Positions 38,732 to 50,868 of a stretch of DNA of 64,000 nt are shown piece after piece. This DNA comes from Membranipora membranacea (lineage: Eukaryota; Bryozoa; Gymnolaemata; Cheilostomatida; Membraniporidae), in NCBI GenBank assembly GCA_914767715.1, contig OU612071.1, positions 6,307,493 through 6,371,492 of the forward strand. Reading direction: 5' to 3'. How positions within the stretch are numbered: position 1 is the first letter of the stretch; every line of letters begins with the position of its first letter. A program made the position numbers and the translations under genes. The notes beneath the pieces are model-generated. The model saw nothing but the letters and a program-made list of their open reading frames with translations, had not been told where the DNA came from and made no database searches.

Positions 38732-41336
38732 AAGATGTGGGATTCTGGGTTATGGAGTCACCACATTAACTCTCCGCTACTGAGATCTGTGCTCACGAGC
38801 TCGGTATGATGATTCTCACTATGTGACACAGACTTATTTACATAATTGCGATCTCATTTATTTCGAGATCAAACACTTGATTCAAGAGCATGCCTTTTAA
38901 TTCTTATCAAGTTTAACATCAAACGAAATTCAACTTAACAATGCATGTCTTATTTCTACAAGTCATACTTTCTAGTCAATGATGCCATGCATGCTGGATT
39001 TAATTCATTTAACTCAATTAGTTGATGGTATAGATAATCCAACCAAATGTTATACTGTGCCATTATTAAGTAATAAGGCGAGTTCTATTTCCCTATAAAT
39101 ATCACTAACACACAATAAATGAAAATATTATGATAACAACTCGTAAAACTTTCATGTTTAAAAAAAAAACTGACCAGAGGGTCGCCAAACAAATCATGCT
39201 TTCCATTGGTGAACCATGCTCTTATATAGCATGGTTCCAGACACATTAAAAAACTGCTGATGTCAATAAGCAAAAAAACAAGAAATGAACACAATTTTTA
39301 ATTACCGCAAAAAGAGGGTTGATCGGGCGCAAGAGTGGGTTGATCCAGGGTTGATCGGCCGCAAGTGTGGGTCGGTGTAAGTCAGGCATTATGCTAATTC
39401 TGAATTGTCTCTGTTGGCGCCACCTTTACTGCATTGTCATGGTGGTCACGGTTCTGGCGTTAGGGTGGCACCGGTATCAAGAATAGAATTTAGATTTGCA
39501 TATATTTGCCTGTCCCTGATTCGAGGTGATATGCGCTAGCTGGTAACTGCGTGTCCTCGAGTCGAGGTTGAGTGTACTGATGAGATAGACTTAATATACT
39601 ACCTAGACAGGCCAATAGCATTCAATACTGTCCCACTTAAATAGCACGACATGACGTAATTAGTTTGTGCTGTGAGCCATAGTTTACTATATACCATTCA
39701 ATGAAATAATGTGAAGAATCAAGGGACGCCGCGCATGATATCAGCTCTTGTCCGGCCCCTTATTATTTAAACACAGAGAAAATTTGTGAGTTTAGGTAAA
39801 AGACCTTTCCGCACGAGATGGTATAAAAAATTGACTCCTTAGGCGAATCCAAAGCGAGAACAGACCTGATCAGTTACAATCATTAGCCAATAAATATTGA
39901 AACAAATACAGCCGTCTACTCTTAACACTTCTACCACTACTATTCAAATGCACAGAATACCCACAACACAGTATCACAAATATTTTGTTGGATGAGCCAG
40001 ATCAAAGCACCACCACCATCATCATAGATTTTTGCATAAATATTCCTAGTCATGACTGAGCACAACCTGCTCAGCTTGGATTCCTTGTTAAAAGATTTTA
40101 CTGCAAATTTTATTGTCGCTTCATGAGGAAGAATAGATCTGTGCTGTAAATTGAGTATGCCAACTCCAGATATGTATGTATGATGAAGCTAGGGTAAGTG
40201 ACATATATATATATAAAGTCTTTGGTAATCTCTCATCCATGAAATAATATAGTAAATCAAGACACGCAGGGTATAATACCAGCCAAATTATATTAGATCT
40301 GTTTTAATTTATGAGATAAAAATTATCAAAACAAATACAGCCCTGTACTTAACCACTTTTATCACTACATGACAAAACAGAGGGCTGTTACTGCGGGATT
40401 ATACTAATTTATGAGGGCACGACCAAGGCTAACGGCTACCACTATTAAAAATACTACCACTATCAGCGAGCATTGCAAAGTTAGATATGACTGGTTGCAG
40501 TATATGTTAAAATTAATCAAATTAGTAGAGCAATGTAAGCTAACCACTTCTTACACCTACTTATCAAAAAAAAAAATATACTGTGGGATTATACTGAATT
40601 TTGCGGATGGGTCAAAGACTAGAAAACTACCGCTATCGGTGATTGCTGCAAAATTTCCAAACGAGACACTATCACTATCAGCGATCGCTGAAAATTAGAT
40701 ATGACTGAGTCACTGAACACAATAAGCCTGCTCAGTTTGGAGCGCTTATGGTCAGTGTTTGCTGCGAGTTTGGTTGTTTCATGGTGTATTTTGACCAGCG
40801 TATATCTCTTCACTTTTAGGGGTTTGTAGATAGTGTTGGAAGGATTGGAAAATTGCTGGGATAGCATCCTTTTTGAGCAAAGCTCTCCCACCCACACCAG
40901 GAGGCCTTCTAAATGTATCTCGTTTCAAATGTTCGCTACATAGAACAGCATATTTGGATGGAGTTCAGTTCTTGCGTTTAACGGCCGAAACCCATACCTT
41001 TAGTCTCTCCTCGTTATTTCTGGGGAAGGCGTGGAAGCTTAAATTAGGATTTCCTGCCGGGGTATTTCCACAGCCGTAGGCAGCGCACCAGTTTCTAGAT
41101 GACTTTTTTAAAAGCATCACAAATGATTACATATACAAATAATTATCATTAAACTACAGCTTTTGATATGATAAACAGAAATTGTAAAATCAATTTCATA
41201 GGAGCATCAGCATGGCCAAGAAAGATTTGCGAGATCACCGATTAAGTCTACTCACACTTTTTGACTGCTGTGCCAGTTCTGAGTTAGATATTTCAGGAGT
41301 AAATCAGAATTGTCATCTCAAATAGTTTCCCTCCAG

Positions 41337-41355
41337 CCCCCCCCCCCCCCCCCCC
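41337..41355. repeat. Run of 19 C
   Basis: A homopolymer followed by G and further C. It is prone to length error. Confidence 0.9.
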
Positions 41356-41610
41356 GCCCCATCACTATCGTTCCACCTTTTTTTTCTTACATTCAAATTT
41401 TATCACACCCATCGATTATTATTTACTATGTCTATAGCCTTAAATTTATGTGCATGTATAGAAGGATGTGGGTATTATTATATGACAATATTTAATTGAT
41501 TTAGATCTTAGATGGATGGGACAAGCAGAAATTATGCCAAAAAATTCAATCCAATAAAGACGGAAATATGAAAATGCATACATGAGAGCCACCACTGGGC
41601 TGTTTCTTAC

Positions 41611-41730
41611 TTTATCATCTTGTGAAGTGGTAGCAGCAGGATTTTCATCTTGTGAAGATGAGGCAGCAAGATTATCATCTTGTGAAGATGAGGCAGCCAG
41701 ATTATCATCTTGTGAAGACGAGGTAGCAGG
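41611..41730 (-). repeat. 30-bp coding-phase minisatellite inside the long-TIR element
   Basis: Four copies of a unit with ATCATCTTGTGAAGATGAGG lie in a 145-codon minus-strand frame (41446-41883) and encode SSSQDDNLAA-type repeats. The frame has no domain I recognise. It could be a remnant of an element protein or a chance frame. Confidence 0.6.
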
Positions 41731-42827
41731 CTCATTTAAAAATAGTTTTCCTATAAACTGAGCGGCGTGGGTATTATATCCAGAACTTCTATGTTTGCCT
41801 TGTATCTCGCAACTGATGATAGTAAAATTGCAGCTGGGCTTACTTGTGAATATGAGACAGCAGGCTGCAGGACGCAGGTTCACGTTATATAAATAAATAA
41901 TCTCAACGAAGTATGAATATTAAAACCAGTAACCACTTTGTTTACATAGTATCTTTCATCTTCTGTTTCAGTACAGGGCTGTATTTGTTTTGATAATTTG
42001 TATCTCATAAATTAAAACAGATCTAATATAATTTGGCTGGTATTATACCCTGCGTGCCTTAATTTACTATATTATTTCATTGATGAGAGATGACAATAGA
42101 CTTAATATATATATATATATATGTGCCACGTACCCTAGCTTCATGATACATACATTCATACCTGGAGTTGGCATACTCAATTTCCAGCACAGATCTATTC
42201 TTCCTCATGAAGCGACAAAAAAATTGCAGTAAAAACTTGTAACAAGGAATCCAAGCTGAGCAGGTTGTGCTCAGTCATGACTAGGAATATTTATGCAAGA
42301 ATCTATGATGATGGTGGTGGTGCTTTGATCTGGCTCATTCAACAAAATATTTGTGATACTGTGTTGTGGGTATTCTGTGCATTTGAATAGTAGTGGTAGA
42401 TGGCTGTATTTGTTTCAGTATTTATTGGCTAATGATTGTAACTTATCAGGTCTGTTCTCGCTCTAGATTCGCCTAAGGAGTCAATTTTTATACCATCTCG
42501 TGCGGAACGGTCTTTTACACAAACTCACAAATTTTCTCTGTGTTTAAATAATTAGGGGCCGGACAAGAGCTGATATCATGCGCGGCGTCCCTTGATTTTT
42601 CACATTATTTCATTGAATGGTATATAGTAAACTATGCCTCACAGCACAAACTAATTACGTCATGTCGTGCTATTTAAGTGGGACACATTATGATCAGTGA
42701 AGCATAAGCATTGTCCTGTCTAGGTAGTATATTAAGTCTATGACTGATGATGATGCTGGCTATAATATTGGATGTTCTTATTGCGTCCGATGTTGATATA
42801 GAAACTATCCTGTTTGCTGCTGTAAAT

Positions 42828-43230
42828 GCGACATCTGCACCCCCCGGTTGCAATCGTCCTCGATTGCTATGACAATCCTTTGATCTGGTGTGTGGATGCG
42901 ACATCTGCACCCCCTGATTGCAATCGTCCTCGATTGCTATAACAATCCTATGATCTGATGTGTGGATGCGACATCTGCACTCCTCTGGTTACAATCGTCC
43001 TCGATTGCTATGACAATCCTTTGATCTGATGTTTGGATGCGACATCTGCACCTCCCTGGTTGCAATCGTCCTCAATTGCTATGACAATCCTATGATCTGG
43101 TGTGTGGATGCGACATCTGCACCCCCTGATTGCAATCGTCCTCGATTGCTATGACAGGTTTTCCGCTCCCTGCTATTGATGTGACATCTGCATTCCCTGG
43201 TTGTGATCGTCCCTGATCGCCGTGACATGT
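42828..43230 (-). repeat. 70-bp tandem repeats carrying purine tract and LTR start
   Basis: GCGACATCTGCAC recurs at 42828, 42898, 42968, 43039 and 43110, with a diverged sixth unit after 43170. On the minus strand each unit contains a G-run, TGCAGA and TGTCGCAT; this is the polypurine tract joined to the first bases of the LTR. Confidence 0.85.
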
Positions 43231-43381
43231 CACATGATCTGACAAGTCGTCTGGTTCCTGTAGTCCGTAACATTATGGCTAGCCTGGGTACTGGAGGTCG
43301 CCAACCTCTCCCAGTGTTCTTTCTCCTCTGTTTCTGCTTGTCCTGGCGCTCCAGATCGGTATGGTGCATCTGACGCTTCAC
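43079..43381 (-). CDS. Basic open frame at the 3' end of the retroelement
   Basis: The frame reads MKRQMHHTDLERQDKQKQRR and ends in repeat-encoded sequence. It stays open upstream to a stop near 43456 (with DDLEQLETNDEGAEAVK). It may be the tail of a former polyprotein, but no domain is recognisable. Confidence 0.3.
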   Translation of the reverse strand: MKRQMHHTDLERQDKQKQRRKNTGRGWRPPVPRLAIMLRTTGTRRLVRSCDMSRRSGTITTRECRCHINSRERKTCHSNRGRLQSGGADVASTHQIIGLS

Positions 43382-43869
43382 TGCCTCTGCTCCCTCATCG
43401 TTAGTCTCCAGCTGCTCCAGGTCATCCTGTCTGCCTTTTGTTCCTGATCGTCCCTCCTAACCATTGAATTCTACATCTATAGGTTGTACAGTATGCTTCA
43501 GGTGTGTGAGTAGCTCCTACCAAACCCTCTCGCTCGCTCGCTCGCTCTAACCATAAGTCTCGTTAAGTATTGTCCCGCTCACTTCCTGCTCAATCTCTGC
43601 CCTGTTGTAAGTCTAAATTGACCTGCTTTTGTCAACATTTTGTCACCTGAATCTATAATTGTGTCACTAGATGCAATTCATTGCAAAAGGTGACACCAGA
43701 AAAGATACACGGGTTACAATGCAGGGGTCAGCTTTTTCTCAAAAATTTCACCAAGTTCTGTTTCTCTCAATGATAAATTACCTCACACTCACTTCATAAT
43801 ATTATAACTGTATTCAATTTAATCATTTATTTCTAGATATACATTTCTAGATATACATATACATATACA

Positions 43870-43902
<33 letters not shown>

Positions 43903-46900
43903 CATACAATATAAAATTTACTTACCACCTTTCAAAAATTTACATATTGTGTCCTCTTATTGAAACACAAGACAACTCTCAATTCAGTTGAACCCGCAAA
44001 AAAATGGAATCTCTAAAAGTTAAACAGGAAGTGAGTGTTTGCCAACACAACAGCAAGACTGCAAACTCTTTCTCTTTGGAGCTGGAACTGACAAGGAGTA
44101 GTAATTCCCAGTCCCGCCACTGGTTTTGGAGTTGGATATTCTGACTGAGCCTCCCCATCCATAATGAGTAAGTTTAAATTTAACACATACTAGATCATCC
44201 CAAAGAGGTGACAGCAAGTACTAGCAGAGCATATAGTGGTGAATATAGTTAGTTACAGTTAGCACTAAAGTTGTTGCCAGCATTCAAATCATTTTCAATC
44301 ATGTTGTTAAGATCAAGGGCAGTCTGATAATTAGTAACCTTCCCATGGTGACATTGTACTTACAGTAGAGAGGCAGATAGGGCCAACCCCATGATTGCAG
44401 CACATGTTAATCCGCCCTTCACAAAATCAAGTATTATTGTGATTGCTGCATGATGTTAATCATGTCAATTGATATTAAAGTATGGATTGGATTCAATAAC
44501 CAACCAAGGCAGGTGTCCCCTCCCATTTTCCTTATCCCCTGATTGAGTTGGATAGGCTCACTTTTATAATGCACTATGTTATACCATAGTCGCTTGTGAC
44601 TTAGGCCCAGGCATCTAGTAAATGGGAAACCCTATCCATCATACTAGATTTCCCAGTATGAGGGTGATTAGGCATGGTGAGGCACCCACATTTCAGTACT
44701 ATTCATTCAAATCACTATAAACCAATTATTGTTTTAGGCCGTCAAAACATCCTGCATACCGGTGAGTGGTCAGTTAATGCCTCGCTACTACAACTACAGA
44801 AACCCAAGGTTAGTTATTAACGACCATTTCAATTGTCCTGTCCCTATCCTGTTAATAAAACTGATGTCATCTACTTCAATATGATCACAAATAACAACTA
44901 TGGGCTGAGAAACCCATCATTGATTTGACAATTTATCTCTGGCTAGCGGTAAAAGATGGTTTCTTGTCTTAGTCTTTATAAAAGTTTTCAAGTTAAGGTC
45001 TAGGACCGCGTTGGTAAAAAGTCAAGTATCCTGGGGATTACCACTAATCCTGTGCCTAAACCTTCATCAAAACTGGGATTCCATAACTTGCCTACAGATT
45101 CAGCTCTAGCATCAATAAGTAATATTAAAAGGAAAAATGGGCAATTTTGAGTTGTCTTATGTTTTAGTAGAGTTGTTCAATTTAAAATACCTTTCTTTTG
45201 TGAGTCCTTTTATTGCAATCCATGGCTGTTGTGGAAGTCACAACATGACAAGGAGTTCAATCCTCAGACTAACTCACAAAACTAGTAAAACCAAGTTCTG
45301 TTTAACCAAAAACTATACATAATATAGTGTCCTGTGGACCCACAGGCTATCAACTAGCAGATATCATTACTCAGGGACGTCGTAGACGACCAATTGACTT
45401 CCCTTTGAATATATACCTTACATTATTAATTTGTTCATTATAAGCACAGAAATTCCGAAACCATTTCTAAATATGTAGCTCGAGGATGTACCAACTCAAG
45501 CCCTTGAAAATGTTGAAACCTCTTTTATTTGTAATCATGAGATCCTGAGGCCCTCAGATATCAACAAGTGGTGGAAACTATGGGCAATAAATAAAGCCTT
45601 GACCTTACCAATCACCAGTAAGTCACTGAATTTTCTTTTACCAGTTATCTCTGTTGGTGGTGATCCAAGCAAGTTGAGGTTTCAACCATATTAAAACTAA
45701 GTCTTAATTTAGGGGCTAATTTTCATGTAGACCCACCCTGATGTTAGATGTAGGCAATTTCTAATTCCAGCAACACTTGTATCTAGTTTGCAAATCTCAA
45801 TTTATGTTGGTACCCAGAATCTCATGACTGACTCAGTTATCTATACTGTGCCAAGGGGAAAATGCCTTAAGTCATTGATAGGCAGAGCCCATCTTATCCT
45901 TAGTGCAAATTGCACTTGAAATTCTACATGTCAGCTACTGAAAGTATAGTAATTTAGATTGGATTTTCCATGAAATGTCAAATTTTTTGCCACACAGTTA
46001 GACGTTCATAAATGTTTACTCACTGCTACCTACCTCACTTATAGTTAACCTTCAGCTAAATCACCTTACCCCAATAAATAATTCTCATAAGATCTATTAC
46101 TAAATGCCAATCGGAATCACATTGTATACACATCTTATCTGTCAAATTCTTTACCCTTGCGTGTAGAAGGCAACCATGAGTACTTTTGAGACCATGCTAC
46201 CACGAATACAATTTATGGGTCAGACACTGTTAACGCAATAGACTAAGCTTGGCTGCATTTATTTTCAAGCATACTGTGGTGACATTAATTATTCTTACCC
46301 ATTTCCTCCACGTGAACGCAAACGTTTTAAAAGCTTGTCTCCTAGGCACACAAACAACTTTAAGGCTTCTTTTAATGACAGGCCAAATATCAGAGTTTCT
46401 CAAACAAGGAAAGTTAGATGCAGTTAACAACTTTCAGACTGAAATACTGCTCGAAATCATGAACAACTAAATAACTCAACATTAACTGAACATTATAATT
46501 TTTCTAAACACATCATTTAACACATAAATTTCATAAATTTCACGGGTGATGACTCCTCTGATGGAACAGATATAAAGGCTTCGGAAACCATCAAGCTGAA
46601 TATCAATTTGTGCGCTTTTAATAGACAATGGATGACTGCCTCCACATTTATGGACGTCCAATCCATTCCAAAAGAGTAGTCACCAGCACTGGATCCTGGA
46701 CAAATTTCCTCATAATTTCTTCACATAATTTTCTCTCATAATTTCCTCATATTTTTCATCTTAATTTTCCTCATAATTTCTCATCATAATTTCTTCTAAT
46801 AATATTCTCACATAATCTTTTCACATAATTTCTTCTAATAATTGTCTCTCATAATCGTTGGCCTGGGTCTGAAGTTTTCTGGTAGTCAGGGCTGTCTGTC

Positions 46901-47658
46901 TCGGTCGATACCTCAAAACTAGGCATCACCGAAAACGAGCAGGCAGTCTCAACTCCTCAGCTCAACAGCCTCAGGTCCTTAAATGATTATGAGAATTCCA
47001 AATAATAACCAAAAAAAATTTTTTTTTCTCCAATAAATTCAAGATTTAAAATCAGTTTCATTGCATCAAAGTCTACTAACTTTCCTCCTACTCACATGTG
47101 GATTTGATTTGAGAATTTCCTAAGTACACCCTCGAGCTGCAACTCTTACCCCTAATTAAAATGAGATGGTTCCATGACTTACTGCGGTTTTCTTGTGATA
47201 AGAGGAAGATAATTTTTATGCAATTAATAATCCGGCTAGTTGTGAACCTGTAATATAGAAAATAACATAGCGTGAGTTACAAAGCCCATTAATCATGGTT
47301 TAATTATCAGTACAATGGTGTAAAGATTCTGTATACCATCACAGTGTAAGGATATACCCTTACTCTGTGATACCATGGAGTACTTGACACCAGCGCACAA
47401 AGTTAATCCATAAATGATTGGCATCTTTGCTTGGATATATTTTTAATCACGCTTGTCTCCGATGCAGGGTTTGAATCAATGAATACTGTCACTGAATACT
47501 GGTAAAAATTATTTACACTTTTGCACTTATAGATTTGCTAGATATACTGATGGAGATGATTCTTATGATGTCTACTTACGATTTCAATAAAGTAAAGAGC
47601 TTGATAAAGTAAGGGGTTAAATAAACAGAAACAGTAGTCTGAAGGTCGTTAGATCTCT
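43240..47658. other. Retroelement interior without recognised genes
   Basis: It contains CTCG repeats near 43530, an ACAT microsatellite (about 43845-43908) and a 14-16-bp minisatellite close to CATAATTTCCT (46705-46860). No retroviral enzyme motifs are seen on either strand. Confidence 0.6.
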
Positions 47659-47677
47659 CCTCACTCGGCGAGCACCA
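47659..47677 (-). promoter_or_regulatory. Primer-binding-site-like sequence
   Basis: On the minus strand this reads TGGTGCTCGCCGAGTGAGG, starting two bases after the LTR. The leading TGG fits pairing with a tRNA CCA end. The tRNA species is not identified. Confidence 0.6.
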
Positions 47678-47679
47678 AT

Positions 47680-48651
47680 TGTGGGATTCCGGGTTATGGA
47701 GTCACCACATTAACTCTCCGCTACTGAGATCTGTGCTCACGAGCTCGGTATGATGATTCTCACTATGTGACACTGACTTATTTACATAATTGTGATGTCA
47801 TTTATTTCGAGATCAAACACTTGACAAAGAGCATGCCTTTTAATTCTTATCAAGTTTAACATCAAACATAAATCAACTTAAAAATGCATGTCTTATTTCT
47901 ACAAGTCATACTTTCTAGTCAATGATGCCATGCATGCTGGATTTAATTCATTTAACTCAATTAGTTGATGGTATAGATAATCCAACCAAATGTTATACTG
48001 TGCCAATATTAAATAATAAGGCGAGTTCTATTTCCCTATAAATATCACTAACGTACAATAAATGAAAATATTATGATAACAACTCGTAAAACTTTCATGT
48101 TTAAAAAAAAACTGACCTGTCTTCAAAAGAAGTTGCAAACAAAGAGTGCTGCTTGACGACCAGAGGGTCGCCAAACAAATCATGCTTTCCATTGGTGAAC
48201 CATGCTCTTATATAGCATGGTTCCAGACACAGTAAAAATTGCTGACGTCAATAAGCAAAAAAACAAAAAATAAACACAATTTTCAATTACCGCAAAAAGA
48301 GGGTTGATCGGCCGCAAGAGTGGGTTGATCCAGGGTTGATCGGCCGCAAGTGTGGGTTGGTGTAAGTCAGGCATTATGCTAATTCTGAATTGTCTCTGTT
48401 GGCGCCACCTTTACTGCATTGTCATGGTTGTCACGGTTCTGGCGTTAGGGTGGCACCGGTATTAAGAATAGAATTTAGATTTGCATATATTTGCCTGTCC
48501 CTGATTCGAGGTGATATGCACTAGCTGGTAACTGCGTGTCCTCGAGTCGAGGTTGAGTGTACTGATGATGATGCTGGCTATAATATTGGATGTTCTTATT
48601 GCGTCCGATGTTGATATAGAAATTATCCTGTTTGCTGCTGTTAATGCGACA
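47680..48651 (-). repeat. 5' LTR, uninterrupted
   Basis: This 972-bp LTR is about 96-97% identical by eye to the split copy. It carries the TATA-like GCTATATAAG (minus strand) at 48207-48216. It preserves the empty target ACTGATGATGATGC, where the 3.16-kb element inserted in its sister. Confidence 0.85.
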
Positions 48652-48796
48652 AAGACACGCCCACTAAACCTGTTACCGATTGCATAAGAGCTCTTATTCA
48701 GGCTAGGATCATTCATCATTGCTGGGAGTTACCCTCTCTCTTCGTGTAGCCGAGTACTGACTTACTTTATTTTACCTGCTGATTATCAAAATTTTC

Positions 48797-48902
48797 CCTG
48801 TCATAGCCCGGGAAAATAGCGAAGCCGAGGGATGACACACAATTTTTTTCGTTGGAAAAGTAAAAATGATTGTTTGTCATTACTCGTCTTCCGTAGTATA
48901 CA
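48797..48902 (-). repeat. Dispersed repeat, inverted relative to 35779-35885
   Basis: On the minus strand it starts GTATACTACGGAAGACGA and ends near CCCGGGCTATGACAGGG. Confidence 0.75.
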
Positions 48903-48983
48903 TTCTAGGCATTCAGCCGCAGATCTTTGAAACATGAAAACTTCTATTGAGTATATTGGAATGCATGTATTAGCTTAGGGTCG

Positions 48984-49083
<100 letters not shown>

Positions 49084-49084
49084 G

Positions 49085-49935
49085 ATCACTGTCAATAGCT
49101 TTACTACCGCATACATCAAAGGATGATTTATAGCATTCATTATGCAACCACATCATTATGTAGAAACTGTTTGTGAGCGGTAAACAGAAGAGGGATGTCC
49201 CCAACCACAAGATCAGCTGATTCATTCATATCTTTTTTTTTAAAAATGACATTCATTATTAACTTGCTCTCACTATCATAGATTCAAGAAATGCAATAGG
49301 ATCTGAAAACTGCATGACTTCCCTAACTCTCATTCTAAGCGGAATTTATATTACTCTAGTTTTGATTTATAATCTTTGAATTTAATGAATTTGTAAAAAA
49401 TAACCTATCAATTTTACCTGAATTCTTCTGATATCTTTGAGAAGCACTGACACAGATTAGGGTAGTTGGAATGAGTTACTATACAGCCTCCTGTTTTTGC
49501 TGAGTGTATACTGGTATGTGAAATTGTTTGGTAACCAACTATAGTACTGTGAATTGATCGCAGCAAAAACTCATGTTTAATTTCAGGTCAGACTGCTACA
49601 AACAAAAACTGACCCAGCCATAAACTGAAATGCTAAAAATGGATGCCGCCAGTAGGGTGAAATACATGTGCAGATGATCCCAAACCTGTTAGCCTAGAGC
49701 TTCATGAAGTCGCCGAGCAGACAGATTTAAATCCATTTGTGGTTTAATTTTTATTTTTAAGGCTCCACCTTTAATCCTTGCATATACGTCAATCAGCCAA
49801 ACAGTAATTTACTGTCATAAAACAGTCCTTTCAACTTTCAACTTCAATATTGTTTGTAAACATAAACCTTATTAGAACATTGATATCGGAACAAGGCCAA
49901 ATCAAAACATGATGACATATTTAATCAAATCCATG
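49085..49935 (+). repeat. Detached fragment of the array unit
   Basis: It matches 19494-20209 in the same orientation, including the 380-bp segment found only in the last array unit. It then continues with TTTGTAAACATAAACC, which the last array unit lost to the Ginger junction. It ends within the sequence just before the RING fragment. Confidence 0.85.
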
Positions 49936-50120
49936 CTATTAGGTGAACATCACTTAGGAGTTCGCTCCTCAGCCAAAAGACAAAGAATTGTTGCACTAAA
50001 GTTTCAGCGGAGTTCACTATTTGGCCAATGAAGCCGACAGACATAGAACTGCTGCACTAGAGTTTCTCGTTGTCTGCAGCTGAAATACAGGTTAAACAGC
50101 TGCTGACACAGCTTTGCCCA

Positions 50121-50868
50121 GCAGCAGCAGCGCCACCATTCAAAAATCTAAATAGAGCGTTGTGGCCTCAAAACATCTAGCCAGTAGCTTTGCATGGTGT
50201 TATATGAGCTCTCAAATGTAGGGAGTATCTTCTTCCCAGCCATCCACCATTAGTGATGTCAAAAATTGCCCCTAACTGATCAGGTGCCTTTAAAATCTAG
50301 CTAAGATCCAACACTTTCATTAGTGTTGGATAATTTGAGATTTGCCCCCCACCCCGCAATCTATTCTATACAAAGACATTTTTCTTAAGACTATTGTCTT
50401 GTAAAGACAAGAATAGGAGCCACTTATATCTCTTTATCAGTTTTCACAATAATCAATGTTGTAATTTTTGTCATTCAAATATTGTGCTAGATAAAAGAAA
50501 TGATAGAGCAAGGATAATACCAGCAGTATGGTATCATCAAGTAAGCTAGATCCTGTTGCTATCTTGTTACAGAATGTATGAATTTGAAATATGCCAAAAA
50601 TAGTTTCAACTTGTTGATGCAATACACATATTAATACCAGTATATATGTCGCATAGTATTATGATAAAAAATTGTTGACTATGGCGCAACCTGTTCACAC
50701 TGCCAAGTTGATGGATATAACTCAAACATGCCATGAAGTTTGATGCGGGTATATCACGTTTATTTGCAACGTGTCACCAAGAATAAACAGTGTTATCAGT
50801 TTCTCTGATCAGTATTTCATTTTACTTCAAAGCACCCTGCTGCTAGCTTCTAACAATTTATCATCAAA
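50121..50868 (+). promoter_or_regulatory. Upstream flank of TRIM copy B
   Basis: Homologous to 1277-2105. The context at the start (TCAAAATGG) has an A at -3 and a G at +4, favourable for initiation. No TATA box is evident. Confidence 0.5.

Larger units (their letters stand above)
39584..42742. mobile_element. 3.16-kb long-TIR element with 8-bp target duplication (CATAGAC family)
   Basis: Inserted in the retroelement LTR; the flanks are ACTGATGA at 39576-39583 and 42743-42750. The termini are GATAGACTTAATATACTACC on the left and the complement of CATAGACTTAATATACTACC on the right. The terminal repeats are about 766 and 773 bp (39584-40349 and 41970-42742). The 1.6-kb middle encodes no recognisable transposase. 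An 8-bp duplication with a CA terminus is compatible with the P or hAT superfamilies; assignment is open. Confidence 0.85.
38736..42833 (-). repeat. 3' LTR (split by a 3.16-kb insertion)
   Basis: The LTR sequence is 38736-39583 plus 42751-42833; the insertion and its second target copy lie between. The minus-strand TATA-like box is at 39221-39230 and an AATAAA (minus) lies near 38860. It lacks about 43 bases present at 48118-48160 in the other LTR. Confidence 0.85.
38736..48651 (-). mobile_element. Non-autonomous LTR retroelement
   Basis: Two direct LTRs (38736-42833, interrupted, and 47680-48651) begin TGTGGGATTC and end AATGCGACA on the plus strand, and a 4-bp duplication AAGA stands outside both (38732-38735 and 48652-48655). 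Orientation is minus: a primer-binding-site-like TGGTGCTCGCCGAGTG lies two bases inside the right LTR, a G-rich purine tract lies against the left LTR, and both LTRs carry a minus-strand TATATAAG box. About 4.85 kb of internal DNA has no gag, protease, reverse transcriptase or integrase that I can find, so it needs another element in trans (LARD-like). Confidence 0.8.

Noticed and set aside
42828-43230. Possible CRISPR-like array
   Set aside because: The units are contiguous 70-bp tandem repeats without unique spacers, in animal DNA.
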